A DNA stretch of 56,947 nucleotides, from positions 1-56,947 of the forward strand of contig JAHBMJ010005338.1 of the NCBI GenBank assembly GCA_018398765.1, in the 5' to 3' direction. The position numbers were made by a program, and so were the translations under genes. Shown piece by piece: positions 37,621 through 48,510 of the stretch. A model generated the notes under the pieces. It was not told the origin of the DNA. It saw only the letters and a program-made list of their open reading frames with translations, and did no database searches. The stretch comes from Chromera velia. Taxonomy: Eukaryota > Sar > Chromeraceae. Position 1 is the stretch's first letter. Each line of letters begins with the position of its first letter.

Positions 37621-38742
37621 GCATGGCGCGGTTCAAGATCTCCGCGCGCGGCCGGCGTCTCCCCAATTTCTCCATTCTGCGCGAGTGGCTCAGAAAAGTG
37701 AAAACACGGGCCAGAAACCTTTCTCTAAGTGCCGGCCCCTATAAGCTCGAGCAAACTTTCCGGGGCGAAACAACACATCACAGATTATCTCGCAGTCAGC
37801 CGTCTACGCAGATCATGCATCGATGATTCTGATCGACAATCCATTGTCGATTGTAGTTTCTGACAACTTTCTGTCGCGGACAGACTGTTTCCAAAGGGGT
37901 GATTGGAAGTGACGCGATCATATATACTCGAACGCCCCCGGTTTGATTTCAAAGCAGGGAAATGCTTCGAACCCGTGGTTGCAGCGCATTTCCATCGATG
38001 CGGTCGAAGAGATTGTTCTCTGGGTGAGCAACACTACTTTCACAGTTTCCGCAGGTCATTCCATCAAGAGATTGGCATATTTAAGCCGATCAGATCGTCT
38101 GAGGCCTGAGGACGATCGAAACACTTGCGCTTTCAGTTTGTTCGAGTGCTTTCCTCAGCATAAAGGAGGGGAAAGACAAGAAGTATGAGGTGGGATATTT
38201 TCTTCGAAGGAGACTGCCCTTCGCGAGCAGGCTCCCAGAAAAGCATCCCTCTTGGGTCCATTCAGCAAAGCGGGGAGGAGCCAAGCTTTGATTATCTTCA
38301 CCAGCGCTGCTCAGACATTTGGAGGTCGAGGTCATCAAATACAATCAATGCAATTGAGTGTCTGCAAGACAAGAAGGAAAACAAGGAGGGAGAAGCCGAC
38401 GGTCTGAAGAAAGCGACAGCGGAGATGCAACCGATCCGACTCAAATTGGTTTCTCTCCGTTTCTCTCCTCTCATACCAGGACTGCAAGAGGTGTCCCGTT
38501 CAATGTGGATTAGGAACGAGGCAGAGCTTGCAGTTGCCCGAGAGTATTGTGATTCAATCGAATCGTGTGGTGGAGGGCAGCACAAAAAAACGCACCACTT
38601 GGAAATTTGTCCGTATGTTCCCTCTCTGTCGCTTCCTTCGCCCCTCGCTCTTTCTCATATCGCCTCCAATTTGCCGTCCTCGCTCCTGCCGCCAGCTGCA
38701 AACAGAATCCAGCGAGAACCCTCAAAAGGATGTCACACAGCG
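37621..38742. other. Upstream region of the Apple-domain gene
   Basis: About 1.1 kb between the MITE and the chosen start codon. A frame in phase with the gene is open from 38185, giving a possible 186-residue N-terminal extension. Its translation is irregular and resembles 5' UTR or intron rather than protein. No other gene is seen. Confidence 0.4.
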
Positions 38743-41367
38743 ATGGCCCCAGATCCCGAAAGAGAGGAAGACCCGGGGCTGAACAGCAGAAATGACACGA
38801 ATCTCAAGGCAGACGCTGCTTGTCTTGAAGCCCTGCACAGAAGAAAACAACGAACCGCAGCTGCTTTGACAGCCCTCGGCCACAGTTACACACCGCTCAA
38901 TGATAAGAACGCCTCCAAAGCAGCTGCCCGGGGAAAAAGTGACCCCTCCCCTCCCCACGTAGAAGCCCTCTCGAAGAAAGCATTCCCCCCAAGGACTATC
39001 ACAGGGTCAACGAACACCACTGCAACCCAGACGGAGACGGATGAAAATGCTGAACTCAGGGATGAGGGAGAAGGAAACGGTCGCCGAAGAGGAAGAGAAA
39101 GGGAAAGAGAGCAAAGAGAACAAATTCCACTCGGAGCACATCGAAATCAGCAGGTGCAGCGGAGAGACGTTATCTCCCTCATGTTCAAGGTGGCTGACCT
39201 GACTCTCAAAGTTTTCATCGCCTGCGCATTTGTCATCACCTTGCTTACATTGGTGGGTTGCCGCTTTGGTTAGCGGTTCGGTTGCTCCGTTCTCATTCTC
39301 TTTTCCTCTCTTCTCTTCTTTTCTGTTGGATTGCGGCTGTTATCAGTTCGTTTCTGACTTCTCCTGTTTCGTACCCCAACTCTGACTTTCTTGTTTGATC
39401 CCCTGCCTTCGGGAAAAAAGGGGCAGGAAGGAAGGAGAGATTTGATTGTGCGGTTTGAAGGGAATGCGGCGATACGGAGAGACAGACAGGCACAAAAGAT
39501 TGAATCAAGAAAGAAAGAAAAAAAAGAAAAAAGAAACAAACAAACAGACAAAGAAGGAAGGAAAGAAAGAGAGAAAGAGAGAAAGAAAAAAAAGAGAAAA
39601 GAAAAAAGGAAGGAAGGAAAGAGAGAAAGAAAGCGAGTACAGAAGAGAAGAGAAGTGAAGGAAAGAACCGTAGTGCAGCAGGTGCGGCATCAAATTCCTT
39701 CCTTCCTTCCTTCCGATTTGCTTGCTTGAGTGCTTGCAGGTTTTCCTCACTCTGTTCATACACCACATGACCGAGACAGGGAGCATAGACAAATCAGGCA
39801 CCAACACCGGCGCCATTCTCCGGGCTCTCGATATCCTTCCTGAGTATCTGCTTCTTCCGGCCCTCAGCCGTGCCTCTCAACAGGCCTCAGAAGCTTTCAC
39901 GGTCACCCTCATGGAGGAGGCAGGGCTGGAAGTTGACGAGGAACTCCAGTCTGTGATGTCCTCACGGTTCAAGAGGAGGGAAAGGAGAAGGGCCAAGAGA
40001 GGAAGAGGGAAGAATGGAGGAGGACAGACGGGAACGGAGGTCGGCATTTTCTCTCTCTCTACCCTCTTTCTTTGTGTCTCTTTCTTTGTGACTCCCCCTC
40101 TTTCTCTGTGTGTGTGTGTTAGATAGGTATCTCTTTGTCTCTTTCCGTGTATATTCTTTTGATCTCTTCTCTATCTTTCCGCTTTTCCTCTTTTCTTTCC
40201 CAGTCTGCTTCTCTAATTTTCTTCCGTTCCGAACGAGAGAGAGAGAGGGACAGAGGGAGAGAGACTGGGCGCCGATCCACTCCCGATTTCCTTTTGCTAA
40301 CCTATGCGTGATTCCTGCAATGGTCGCTTCCATCTTGAGAAGTCAACTGAAAGAAGCAGAGAGGAAGGGAAGGGAAAAACGGAACGCACAGCCCCCCCTC
40401 ACCGGCCTCTCTCTGTGAGCTCTCCCAGGTGACTTATGCCAAAGAAGGGCTCGAAGAAGCTTCCCAGGTTGCGCATCTGTCGATCAATTTTCACCTTCCT
40501 TCCTTCCTTCCTTCTTTCCTTCCTTCCTTCCTTTGTCTGTCTGCATGTCCTGCAGGGCCAGAGCGAAATGGCGGCAAGGCATTTGTTGGTTCGAATGCGT
40601 GACAGAGGAGTGAGTCTGCCCATCACCGATTTTCTCTTCAACTTTTGTCCTTTCTTTCAGAAGAGAAAAAAAGAAGGAGGAAAAAGCCTATGGAGTCCCT
40701 CTCGACATTCAATTTACGCTTGAGGACTCATTTTTGTGATGAGGTCTTAGTATGGGTGCCTCCAATGACTTCCATTTGTTTCTTCCTTCTTGCGACCTGG
40801 CTCGACTCTCTTTTTACAAAAGGCTGCCCCAACACTCATAGGTATCTCTCTCTCTCTTTTTTTTTTTCTGTCCCTGTCTTTGTTTAGCCATGTATCTGTC
40901 TATTGCTTCACAAAATGATTTTCTTCCTTTTCCTCAATGTCATCCATCCATGTGCATGCATTCAGGTCCAGAACCTGAGGGTCGATGCCGCCGATCTCGC
41001 TGCCTTGTCCGCATCAGTCCCGGATGGCAGCGCTGTGGGGGTCGTTAGCGCCTCTTTGAATGAGTTTCTTCCCCCCATCCGCGGAGAGGGGAGGGGAGAC
41101 GGAGGGGGGCGATCCGATTTTGCCCAAGGGGGGTCTTTCTTCGTTGGGGGCCTGGGACCATTGAGCGTGGCATTCCGACCTGGAGCGAAACACAAAAAAC
41201 CACGACTGGAAATATTGTAAGTGAGTCATTCAGCCAGCCAGTCAGCCAGTCAGACCGCCTTTCGAGGCAGCATCAATAAACCGCACACACACCGTTAGAG
41301 AGACAGACAGATAGACTGATACAGAAAGGCAGACCGAGAGACAGACAGACAGACAGAAAGCTAACCA

Positions 41368-41409
<42 letters not shown>

Positions 41410-43560
41410 TTACAGTATGCATCAATGCAGTGTATGCTCAGTAAGGTATGCCGCAGAATGTCTTCGGGTGGTTCCATTTTTCCTCTCTTGGTCTCTTTGC
41501 TTTCAGTAAAAATTTGTGCAGGGGTCGGCTCCCGGGTCTCTTTGGTTCTTTTTTTTTTATTCGTCTCCTGGCTTCTCTCACTCCTGCGTGTCACATTTGT
41601 TTTTGCCTTTTGCCTCTTCTTCTCCGCCTTCTCTCTCGCACTGTTTCGCTTTCTCTCTCTCTGTACGTATATGGATGTGTATATGTATATTGGTGCGTAT
41701 ATGTATATATGCATATTTACATTATCTGGTGCAGCATTCCCAATCAAGTCCGGTCTTTTGCTCAGGGCTCGGAACGGCTCGAGACGGCACTCAGAGGGGA
41801 AGGCGAAGACAACCGGGCAGACAGGGGGGGCAGCAGGTTCCAGTGGGGGGGAGAGGATCGTCAGACAGCAGAACCCCCGTATGTGGTCCCTGTACATTCT
41901 GCGGCGGTGTCGGTGAATTTCAACTCGATCGTGGGCACAGAGAGGGAGACAGTCGGGTCGGGTGTGCACGGGGCTGCTTTCGCGCGGAAAGAATTTTATC
42001 TTCTGAGTGAAAACTCCCACGACGGGGCAGAGGGAGGGGGCGGCGGGGTCGTGCAGAATGTTGAGAATGGATGGCAGATTGCCTTCGCTTTGGATTCGGC
42101 CTTTCTGAATAGAGGTCTGTCTGTCTGTCTGTCTACTTTCTTTCACCTGCCTCTTAGTGCCTCTTTGGTGCGATTATACGATGAAAATAGTCCCCCCCCC
42201 ATTGGAGTTGAAAGGCGCTGCATGTCCATGATGTCACACACACACTCTGTCGTTTGTAGCTTTTTTGAAACCCCTTTCCGGGATTTCGGAGACTTCTTTT
42301 CTTGAAGCACTGCACCCGTCCTTTTGACAGCTTCTTTCTTTCTTTCTTTCGGTCAGCGGCCCCGCCCTTTACTTTCTTTATTTTTTCATCTGTTCCTTTC
42401 ACTTCACAGGCTTCGTTTTGTTTTCGTCTTTCCATGTGTTCGTTCGTCTCTCTCTTAGCGAATGCGGGATTGCGTGCGTGCGTGAGTGTGTGAGTGACGG
42501 AGTGAGTGTGATCTTTTTGACTCTGCAGTGGTGGGACTGAACAGTGAGCCCACTGGAGGGTGGCGGCTGGTGGCTCGGGATCGGGTGATATCTGATGATA
42601 ACTGCCCGAACTTGAAGAACGTCTGGGGCATCCCTTCGAGAGAGGAATGCCTCAAAGCATGCGAACAGCTGAACAGGGACCTTGATAGAAAGATGCCGGA
42701 GACGGCAGGGTGGGCACGGTGCACGGCTGTGAATTTCGGGACCTCGTACAGAGACGGTCTGTGTGTGTTGCGCGGTTGCGCTTCGGGTTTCTTGCGGTCC
42801 TTGTCAAAAGAGGCAGTTCCCTCTTCCTGGGGGTCCATTGGGGAGGGCCTGCGTCTCCCTCGGTACCCGGGATTTGAGGTCTGGTCTGCTCTGACATGGA
42901 TCCAGTCCCTTCGGTTTGCCGTCTCTGTGGACATTGTCAATGTGAGTGAGTGTTTAGGGAGGGACGGAGGGAGAGAGGGAGTGACCGTCGGTCACACAGT
43001 CAGTCGGTCAGTCAGTCAGTCAGTCAGCCAGCCAGAGAGACCTTCAATTAATCAGACCGTCAACCCATTACATTGCAACCGTTAACTGAAACTCCTTTTA
43101 AGAGGGAACGACCCAGAAAATCGGGAGGGAGGGACGGATGTGTTGATGGTCGGAGAAAGGTCTCTGTTTGTGCATTTCCCTCCCGCCTGTTTGTGTTCCT
43201 TCCACTTGATGGTTATGACCCTTTTTGGCTCTTCTTCACAGCGGTGCTTCATTTGGGCGCATTCTCTCTTGTCCCCTTATCTCTGAACGGACGGACGTGC
43301 AGGACGGGTCTCCTCTGGCTTTCGAGGCCTCCACGCTCCCTGTCGGAATCTCTCAGCAGCAAGGGACGCCAGGTCAAGCCCCCCATGATCAGACTGATGC
43401 CAGAGGGCTTATGGACAGTCCTGACAGCGAACACGGCAACAAACAGAAGGCGCAGAACACCAGACAGGCTGGAGGGGCCTACGCAGTTACTGATGACGGC
43501 TCTGCTTTGTCTGTCTCTGGGGTGGAGAGACTCGAGGCAGCCGCACGCAAACGTGGATGA
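38743..43560 (+). CDS. Probable type II membrane protein with PAN/Apple-like domain
   Basis: Eight exons join in frame: 38743-39252, 39740-40039, 40429-40467, 40556-40609, 40966-41216, 41735-42114, 42529-42941, 43303-43560, giving 734 residues and TGA. There is no signal peptide. A charged, probably cytoplasmic N-terminus of about 150 residues precedes one hydrophobic helix at about 154-178 that spans the first exon junction. Reading through that donor instead would leave a 176-residue tail-anchored protein. The remaining 550 residues are probably lumenal or extracellular. Exon 7 (about 512-649) carries six Cys spaced as in PAN/Apple modules, including CLKAC, RCTAV and VLRGC, and starts GGWRLVARD. 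Other segments have no recognised domain. Exons 3 and 4 are tiny (39 and 54 bp). The last acceptor (GTGCAG at 43297-43302) was chosen because it keeps phase 0; an alternative acceptor at 43241 stops after 14 codons. The start ATG is the weakest point. Confidence 0.65.
39497..39660 (+). repeat. Purine tetranucleotide tract (GAAA/GGAA) in intron 1
   Basis: About 160 bases of GAAA and AAGG-type repeats inside the first intron (39253-39739) of the Apple-domain gene. Shorter TTCC repeats follow near the acceptor at 39698-39715 and in the intron at 40496-40532. Confidence 0.85.
41369..41410 (+). repeat. (CA)n-(GA)n microsatellite in intron 5
   Basis: CA dinucleotides followed by GA dinucleotides inside the intron 41217-41734. 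GACA-type repeats at 41300-41358 lie just upstream. Confidence 0.85.
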
Positions 43561-46237
43561 TATTTAATAGTTATGAGCCCAGTTCAGTATGAGTCAGACA
43601 AACTCTGCCTGCCGGCCTCCCCGGCCAGATGTGAGGTACAAGCATGAAGGTTACAAAAGCGGCGCCATGCTGGGAGATGAAGGGAAACTTGTCTGCAAGC
43701 TGCGAAAGCTGCATCATTCTTCTACCTGCTAGTAGCTGGTACAAGCTTGAAGCTTAGCTTCTAAATGGTTTTTAAGGATTAAACGGTTTGTCTAAGATGA
43801 ATATTTCATGATTCATGAATCATTGATAATAGATATATATAGAGATATATATGTTTACTTCATTTTAAAACTTTAGAGTGTTAAAGGGCAAAAGAGAGAG
43901 CTATAGAGACAGAGGCTCTGCACGTAGGCTATGACTATGACTATGACGCGCCATCGTCATCCATATCCAGAGCTGACTGGATACTTCTAACGTTAAGCAG
44001 GGAAAAGTTGTTATTTTCTAGGATGCCATGCTATACTGCCTGAATCACGTAGGCATAAGGTTACAAAAGTAATAGAGGATGCATGCTACCGCTCCACCCC
44101 TGCCCTTTCAAAGGCTTGTCACTCTGCTTTTCACTCGTACTTCGTCAAATAAAATCCTAGGCGTCGGCTAAAAAAAAAAAAAAAGAAAAAAAGTAAGCGA
44201 TCAAAGGAGATCTTTTTTTTTTCCTTTTTTTTTTACTTTTCTACTCTAAACAACACTTAACAACAGTTATGCAACACATGAACAATACCTTTGTAACACT
44301 TGAACAACAGTTGTTTGACTGAAAAAGAAAAAAAAAAGAAAAAAAGTAAAGGCTTTTAGGGGATCTTTTTTTTTTTTTAGCCGGCGCCTAGAGAAAATCA
44401 AGTATAATCTTATCTTATCCTGGGACCGTAATTAATTCAAATACATCCATGTTTGTCGGCATTTAGTAGTAGTGCCACTTACAATGGTTTTAAAGTGCAA
44501 GGTAAGAAATGCTTGTGTTATGATAAGATGTATCATTGCATGTATACGTGCATCTAGGCGTGCATCGTGTGGAGTAATATACATGAATATATGGTGCGAG
44601 GCAGACATCAAATAACTGACACACAGGTCTAGGACTCCTACAAATACAATGTAATGCTGTAATCCTATAATCCTGAGTGCTTTTATTTCATAATAATCAT
44701 AAATAATTTCTTTTATCGATCACATAATCATCATCATATGCGCCATCGCCATTGGCCTATAAATTGGGCTATAATAGGCATCTAGCGTTCGGCAGGTCAC
44801 TGGCATAACTTGCCGCATAAGACACAAAGCAGATATTAGAAAACAGACGGTTAGATTTAATAATTTCCTCTGAAAAATCCTTCATTTTACAAAAAGTCAT
44901 GACATTGTATCAGACTGTAAATTAAATTACTAGCTTTAGAAAAGACTATAGAAAAATGATCATACTACTATTTTTAGGATGATCACCACGCATCTAGCCA
45001 GACATTATACGACATATATATTGTTGATCACTGCGCGCTATGTACAACACACTAACAGTGGTCACTTTAACATGATTCATGGAGACAGTTTTGGAAAGTC
45101 AGATCAGTCTGAGAAACGCGATTCGAAACATGCAGAAAAACAAAACATGTGAAGAAGGAATGCTCACAAGTTTTGCCTGCACAAAATATTCAGACAAATC
45201 GCTTCAGCTTTTTAAAGGTGCACATTCGATCGATTTGGATTAACGGATCGGGACAGACTTCACTCCGCAGCATGGACCCAGACTATTCATCCGAGTCCTT
45301 GCACCGCTTTACACTTTACGTTGCACAGGGCAGCGAGGATGTCTCAAGGCCGCCGTGCATCTGCATGGCTGAATTTTTCTGTCGGAGTGCAACTGGCAGG
45401 CGGCTTCTCTCAAGAATTATTTTTTGCTGGATCGATTGACGCATGCATGATCTCCTACTCACTCTCTCCGCCCTCGCACTCTCCATGCATCGTTTGATAA
45501 TGTTCCAAACGTATTCCCCCATCCCCAGGCCACTGCTACGATTCCCTCGATCCAATTCAACCAACCGGCTCACCCACTTCTCGGACTACTTGCTTCCCCT
45601 TGCCCACTCACTCGCGGTTAAATTCCGTGAGACTCCCTAATATCAACTTCAGCAGCATCCCCCTCTTCTTCTTCTTCTCCCTCCACGCGACCTCGAACCC
45701 TCCTTGCCCGTTCCCCTTCCTCGGAAACTTTGTCCACACAGGCCTGATCTCTCTTCGCACCCAAAATTCCGGTCATCCTTTGGGATGCACATCGGAGAGG
45801 CGAACCGGGCAACCCGCCTGAGTGCATGGGCGAGAGAGAGCGCCTCAGAGGTCAAATGGACACTCAGACATTGACAAAGAAGAAGACCATGATTTTGGAA
45901 CACATACGCATCTTTATCCCATCTGATCAATCTGTTGAAGAATGAAGCGGGCTTAATTGTGTTTGACAACTAACTGGCACAACTCTGACGTCGGCGACGT
46001 TCCTGCCGCTGAGGAACGTTGACAGATCGAGTGGTGCAAACACCGCAAACAAGTAGACGAAAAATGACAATTCATTTCGGAGAGTTGCACAAACAAGTCA
46101 AAGACAGAGACAGAGAGGTACACGGAGACCTCATAGAAGTGCAAAAAGAACAGACGAAAAATTTCGGAATCACCGTTGGAGGAGACGGTCTATGGAACAC
46201 AAAAGGACATGCAGTTGAATGAACAGTCCATTGATCC
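43561..46237. other. AT-rich convergent spacer
   Basis: Spacer between the Apple-domain gene and the convergent methyltransferase-like gene. From 43640 to about 45150 it is AT-rich and contains TA-rich runs (43830-43852) and a small inverted-repeat element at 44157-44391. From 45150 to 46237 composition is average with only short frames and no recognisable protein. The 3' UTRs of both neighbours must lie at the ends. Confidence 0.5.
44157..44391. mobile_element. Small MITE-like inverted-repeat element
   Basis: Both ends read CTAGGCGYCGGCTA followed by a poly-A run when viewed inward, with one mismatch in the first 14 bases. Total length is 235 bp. Internal poly-A and poly-T blocks pair again within each half. 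A possible direct flank AAAATC occurs at 44151-44156 and 44394-44399, but two extra bases separate the right copy from the terminus, so the target duplication is unproven. No coding capacity. Confidence 0.6.
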
Positions 46238-47632
46238 TCAGGACCACAGACAGTTGCGTTCAGTACTGGCTAACTGACCTGGAGGAGTCGCGAGGCACGC
46301 CTCCCTTGCAGCTTTCAGGAACGGATGTTCGGAAAGATCCTCCACACCCCCTCTGCCTGTTTCTCGTCCCCTCCTCACCACAACAACGCCGTCTCCGTCT
46401 CCCCGAAGCCCATCGAAGCAGTCTCCGGAGACTTCGGAAAGGCACTTCTGTGCAGAAAATCCCCCTGTCTGCATCCCACCCCTCGCAGGCAAACCCTCAC
46501 AGCCGTCCCTATCGACAGACGCCAACCTAGTAGTACGGGTGGGAGAATGCCTCTCGCACTCCCCCTCCCGCAACCCCTCCCCCTTTCGACCTTCGTCTTC
46601 TTCACTGTCGTGGGCCTCCGAACGTTCAGGCATCTCACGAAGGCGTCGCCAAATTTGGAATCGATCATCCATGCCAGTGTCTGACTGACTCTCCGATGCA
46701 CCCCCCCCTTCTGATCCCGACCCTGAAGCTGCTGACCCAGAATCAGATTCCGGATCATCGTCTCTCCCACACCTGCGCCACGCAGGACCTCTGACTGCCT
46801 CGAACTGCAAAACCCACCCGGCCTGAAGCTCTCGGAAGAACCCCTTGTCGGCACAACAACCACTGGGCCCCTCACCGCAGTAGAACACAAAACGGCCCCG
46901 GAAAGATTGGAGCGCCTCCTCTGCGAATCCCCAGACCGGCCAGCAAATCGTCAGAACGTCAGCAGCGCTGAACGTCTGCACGGCCAGCTGGGCGTCCATT
47001 TCCTTCACCCCCAACTCCCTCATTTGCTCCATGAATCGAGAGCTCGTGCAGTACGTGCTTTCGAAAACGTCGGTGAGTATGAATTCAGCGTTGACGTCTG
47101 AGAGACGGCAAGCCGTGCGCAGAAGACGAGAAAAGTAAGCGAGACCTGCGCCGACCTCAAGAACGTTTGGAGGGGCGTCTCGCTTGTCTGCTATGCCTTT
47201 CAGCACTTCAACTGCGGCTTGGATGTCGGTGAAGGCACAGAGCGTCCACCCTGCCGCCCTGTTCCACCGACGACGCGACCGCTTGTGGGTCTGCCAGTCT
47301 TCCCGCTGCATTTTGTCAATTTCCTCTAAATTTCCTTCCAGAGCCTCCTGCATTGCTGCAAGGGACTCAAACTCTGTGGAAGTATTCAGGGCGAAGGGGG
47401 TGTCTTCCTCGGTGGAGGAGAAACTGTCGCTGCTCATGCTGGAGTCTGAGAGCAAAGAGGATCTGCTCGACCTGTCTGCTGAATTACTGTCGCAGCAGGA
47501 CGACTGAGCACAACACTCAACGCAGCGGCACGCACCCTTTCCATTGTCGGAAGGGGGGCTGCCTAGCTTTTCGGAGAAGTTACTTGGAAATGTCTGCTCC
47601 TCGGGTGCAAAGGAGGGACTGCCTTGTGACAT
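46238..47632 (-). CDS. SAM-dependent methyltransferase-fold protein, single exon
   Basis: 464 residues from ATG at 47632 to the stop at 46238-46240. Residues 157-163 read VLEVGAG, the glycine-rich motif I of class I SAM methyltransferases, and FILTDVF at 184-190 fits the next strand with its acidic residue. Further on, YCGEGPSGCCAD followed by FF resembles a GEG.GGCT-type block I associate with uncharacterised algal and plant proteins; this is recall, not a search. The N-terminal 80 residues are Ser-rich with a Cys cluster (CRCVECC). The C-terminal 150 residues are acidic then Gly-rich and probably disordered. The substrate cannot be told. No intron is needed, unlike the dynein and protease genes. 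It is divergent from the gene at 48511. Confidence 0.7.
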   Translation of the reverse strand: MSQGSPSFAPEEQTFPSNFSEKLGSPPSDNGKGACRCVECCAQSSCCDSNSADRSSRSSLLSDSSMSSDSFSSTEEDTPFALNTSTEFESLAAMQEALEGNLEEIDKMQREDWQTHKRSRRRWNRAAGWTLCAFTDIQAAVEVLKGIADKRDAPPNVLEVGAGLAYFSRLLRTACRLSDVNAEFILTDVFESTYCTSSRFMEQMRELGVKEMDAQLAVQTFSAADVLTICWPVWGFAEEALQSFRGRFVFYCGEGPSGCCADKGFFRELQAGWVLQFEAVRGPAWRRCGRDDDPESDSGSAASGSGSEGGGASESQSDTGMDDRFQIWRRLREMPERSEAHDSEEDEGRKGEGLREGECERHSPTRTTRLASVDRDGCEGLPARGGMQTGGFSAQKCLSEVSGDCFDGLRGDGDGVVVVRRGRETGRGGVEDLSEHPFLKAAREACLATPPGQLASTERNCLWS

Positions 47633-48510
47633 CGTTGGACTTCACTGTTCACTCAGAAAGGTTGGCTTCCAAATGAGGCGCGTGAAAGGCAATGACTGTT
47701 GGCTCCAGTCTCACTGTCTTTTAATTCACTGTTTCTGGCTGTATTTGATGACACAACAACAAAATACCAGAGGATCCAAAACTTCGGAACACGAACGATG
47801 CCTATTCTCAAAATGGTGAGGAGACTCAAAAAGCTGATTTAATTTCGTTCTTCGAAGTCTCTTCAAATTCAACCGAGCTATAGCTACGATTTTAAAATTG
47901 GGACCAAGAGGGCCCATGCAGTTACACGCACGATCACGCACAAGCAAAGCGCGCGGTTTAACCGTTTCAGCCCCGGCATCCTTCCGTGGCCAGTTGGAGG
48001 AGAGGGCCCCGCGAATATACCCGGGCGGGCCGGGGCGGCTCCGTACATGCGCATGCGGCCGCACCATTGCAGTCACTCAGTGACACGCAATGATTGAACC
48101 CTTCGTGATCAAAACGCATTGAACCCTTCTGCTTGTGAGAGGTGAAGCGATGTGGAGGGTAGCACAACAAAAGTGCTCTGCAGACCACGGTTGTACGTAG
48201 TTCCTTCCACTGAACGGCTCTGAGACTGAGAGTGAGACGGACTGCATTGCATCAACTTTTTGGAGACGGCCACGCGTTTGTGAGACGGTCAATCACCCAT
48301 GAGTGCTGCAAGCAGCGAAATTAGGGAGCCTGACGGTCAGCACTCTGAAATAAACGCAGGAACGCCTGTCGACTTATCTTTGACAGTGTCGTTCCTTGTT
48401 TTCTGGATTACTTCTGTGTGGAGAAACGGTCACTCCGACTAACTCGTCTAAGTGTCCCCGTACCTCCTCTGTCCGTCTCCCTTGTGACTGACTGATCTCA
48501 AGGGGCTCCC
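47633..48510. promoter_or_regulatory. Divergent intergenic region between two methyltransferase-type genes
   Basis: 878 bases between opposite-facing start codons, so it should contain both promoters and 5' UTRs. A GC-rich block lies at about 47940-48070 in otherwise average DNA. I see no TATA box in a convincing position. Assignment as regulatory follows only from gene orientation. Confidence 0.45.

Noticed and set aside
43242-43286. Last exon of the Apple-domain gene starting at the acceptor at 43241
   Set aside because: In phase it stops after 14 codons. The GTGCAG acceptor at 43297-43302 is in phase and opens 85 codons.
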